Assembly: GCA_018820005.1 (NCBI GenBank)
Contig: JAHJOS010000014.1
Location: 1 to 6,057 of the forward strand
DNA from: Alphaproteobacteria bacterium
GTDB lineage: Bacteria > Pseudomonadota > Alphaproteobacteria > Rhizobiales > Devosiaceae
Direction: 5' to 3'
DNA: 6,057 bases
Shown here: piece after piece, positions 4,698-6,057 of the stretch
Layout of the letters: each line of letters starts with the position of its first letter
Position numbering within the stretch: position 1 is the stretch's first letter
Made by a program: the position numbers and the translations under genes
Notes under the pieces: model-generated
What the model saw: only the letters and a program-made list of their open reading frames with translations
What the model was told of the DNA's origin: nothing
The model's database searches: none

Positions 4698-6057
4698 TTA
4701 GTCTTCGTCGGCCGCCATTTGCGAGAGTACCTGACCCTTCCCGCGCAGGCGCAGCCAGAGCGGGAACAGGATGGCCAGCGCGGCAACGACATATAGCCCG
4801 ATGGCGATGGGTGAGTGCACCAGCGCGGTGAAATCACCCTGGCTGATCGAGAGCGCCCGGCGCAGCTGCTGTTCGGCCATAGGCCCCAGGATCAGGCCGA
4901 TGACCACCGGCGCGATGGGGTAGCCGAAGCGGCGCAGCAGATAGCCCAGCACGCCGAACGCCAGCAGCATCATCAGCTCGAACGAGAAGCTGATCGGCCC
5001 CAGATGACCCGACATGGCGCCATTGGCGCCCAGTGTGCCCAGGGTGGCGAACACCAGGATGCCGCCATAGAGCCAGGGCTTGGGTATATTGAGCAGGCGC
5101 ACCCAGAGCCCAACCAGGGGCAGATTGAGCACCACCAGCATGAAGTTAGCAACCAGGAGGCTGGCGATCAGCGCCCAAACCAGCGAGGCGTTGTTGGTGA
5201 ACAACAACGGACCAGGCTGAAGCCCAAACTGCTGAAAACCAGCCAGCATGATGGCCGCTGTAGCTGAGGTAGGCAGACCTAGCGTCAGCAGCGGTACCAA
5301 CGTACCGGCAGCTGAGGCATTGTTGGCAGCTTCTGGACCAGCGACGCCTTCGATGGCGCCTTCGCCGAACTCTTCTGGGTGCTTGGTGAGGTGTCGTTCG
5401 GCAGCATAGGAAAAGAACGTCCCGATCTCGGCGCCGCCGGCGGGCATGGCGCCGATCGGGAAACCGATGGCGGTACCCCGCAGCCAGGGCGCCCAGGAGC
5501 GCTTCCAGTCTTCCAGCGTCATCCAGACCGAGCCCTTGATGGCCATGACCTCGTCCTTGACGCTGCCCGAGGTGCTGGCGATCATCAGCGTCTCGCCGAT
5601 GGCAAACAGCGCCACCGCCAAAGTAGTGACCTCGATGCCGTCGAGCAGGTCGGGAATGCCGAAGGCGAGGCGCGCCTGACCACTCTGCAGGTCAATGCCG
5701 ATCAGCCCCAGGCCGAGCCCGATGAAAAGTGCGGTCACGCCACGGAGGGGACTGTCGCCGAAGGCGGCCGAGACGGTGACGAACGCCAATACCATCAGGG
5801 CGAAATAGTCAGCCGGGCCGAACATCAGTGCGACCTTGACCACCCAGGGGGCGATGAAGGCGAGCGCCAGGGTTGCGATGAGGCCAGCAACGAACGAGCC
5901 GATTGCAGCGGTCGCGAGAGCCGGGCCGCCACGGCCCTTGCGGGCCATCTTGTTGCCTTCGAGCGCGGTGACGATAGAAGCGCTTTCACCCGGCGTATTG
6001 AGCAGGATGGAGGTGGTGGAGCCACCATACATGCCGCCGTAATAGATGCCGGCGAAC
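4698..6057 (-). CDS. tctA: TctA, large membrane subunit of a tripartite tricarboxylate transporter, C-terminal ~452 aa
   Basis: TctA is the multi-helix inner-membrane channel of TTT systems. With the small membrane protein TctB and the periplasmic binding protein TctC, it imports carboxylates such as citrate using ion gradients. The frame ends at TAA (4700-4698) and remains open to the right edge, beginning FAGIYYGGMYGGSTTSILLNTPGES. The ATG at 6032 is internal, not the start. The family is about 500 residues, so about 50 N-terminal residues are missing. Visible landmarks are the LNTPGE motif of the first half, the block PAGGAEIGTFFSYAAERHLTKHPEEFGEGAIEGVAGPEAANN (given here as adjoining pieces: PAGGAEIGTFFSYAAERHL and TKHPEEFGEGAIEGVAG) and LGLPTSATAAIML of the second half. 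About ten hydrophobic segments are present. The C-terminus is charged (AADED). tctC and tctB, usually upstream, would lie to the right of the window. It converges on the sensor operon. Codon use shifts in a central patch near 5150-5345. Confidence 0.96.
   Translation of the reverse strand, partial: FAGIYYGGMYGGSTTSILLNTPGESASIVTALEGNKMARKGRGGPALATAAIGSFVAGLIATLALAFIAPWVVKVALMFGPADYFALMVLAFVTVSAAFGDSPLRGVTALFIGLGLGLIGIDLQSGQARLAFGIPDLLDGIEVTTLAVALFAIGETLMIASTSGSVKDEVMAIKGSVWMTLEDWKRSWAPWLRGTAIGFPIGAMPAGGAEIGTFFSYAAERHLTKHPEEFGEGAIEGVAGPEAANNASAAGTLVPLLTLGLPTSATAAIMLAGFQQFGLQPGPLLFTNNASLVWALIASLLVANFMLVVLNLPLVGLWVRLLNIPKPWLYGGILVFATLGTLGANGAMSGHLGPISFSFELMMLLAFGVLGYLLRRFGYPIAPVVIGLILGPMAEQQLRRALSISQGDFTALVHSPIAIGLYVVAALAILFPLWLRLRGKGQVLSQMAADED

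Noticed and set aside
4815..5267. Plus-strand open frame of 150 codons opposite tctA
   Set aside because: Gln/His-rich antisense shadow; the minus strand has unmistakable TctA sequence.
1..6057. CRISPR arrays, tRNA genes, insertion sequences, phage genes
   Set aside because: I looked for regularly spaced repeats, cloverleaf-like segments, transposase motifs and terminal inverted repeats and saw none.

Overview
This 6,057-base window is GC-rich and its genes are tightly packed. It looks like chromosomal DNA from an alphaproteobacterium, most likely of the Hyphomicrobiales (Rhizobiales/Devosia-like). That placement is an inference from base composition, the style of the uronate isomerase and the presence of tripartite tricarboxylate transporter (TTT) genes; there is no rRNA or other marker to prove it.

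Layout, left to right. (1) 1-554, minus strand: the N-terminal part of uronate (glucuronate) isomerase UxaC, running off the left edge. (2) 555-769: a divergent intergenic region with a small palindrome, an AT-rich patch and a strong 9-bp inverted repeat. (3) 770-937, plus: an overlooked 55-codon ORF with a good ribosome binding site and one predicted membrane helix. (4) 988-1659, plus: an OmpR/TctD/QseB-type response regulator. (5) 1705-4173, plus: an 822-residue protein that joins a complete TctE-type sensor histidine kinase, in frame, to a signal-peptide-like segment and a complete ABC-type periplasmic solute-binding protein. (6) 4399-4569, plus: a 56-codon small protein with a strong ribosome binding site. 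(7) 4640-4682: an intrinsic terminator lying between convergent genes. (8) 4698-6057, minus: the C-terminal ~450 residues of TctA, the large membrane subunit of a TTT carboxylate transporter, running off the right edge.

The plus-strand genes (small membrane ORF, response regulator, kinase/binding-protein fusion) probably form one operon. The likely logic is a three-component sensor: the periplasmic binding domain captures a solute, the kinase passes the signal to the response regulator, and the regulator controls nearby uptake or catabolic genes. The neighbours tctA and uxaC suggest an organic acid or sugar acid, but the ligand cannot be read from the sequence.

The most unusual item is the in-frame kinase/binding-protein fusion. 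Both halves are full length, and only a few residues separate the normal end of the kinase from what looks like the normal start of a secreted protein. It may be a genuine membrane-tethered one-polypeptide sensor, a precursor cut by signal peptidase, or two formerly separate genes merged by loss of a stop or by a single-base indel.
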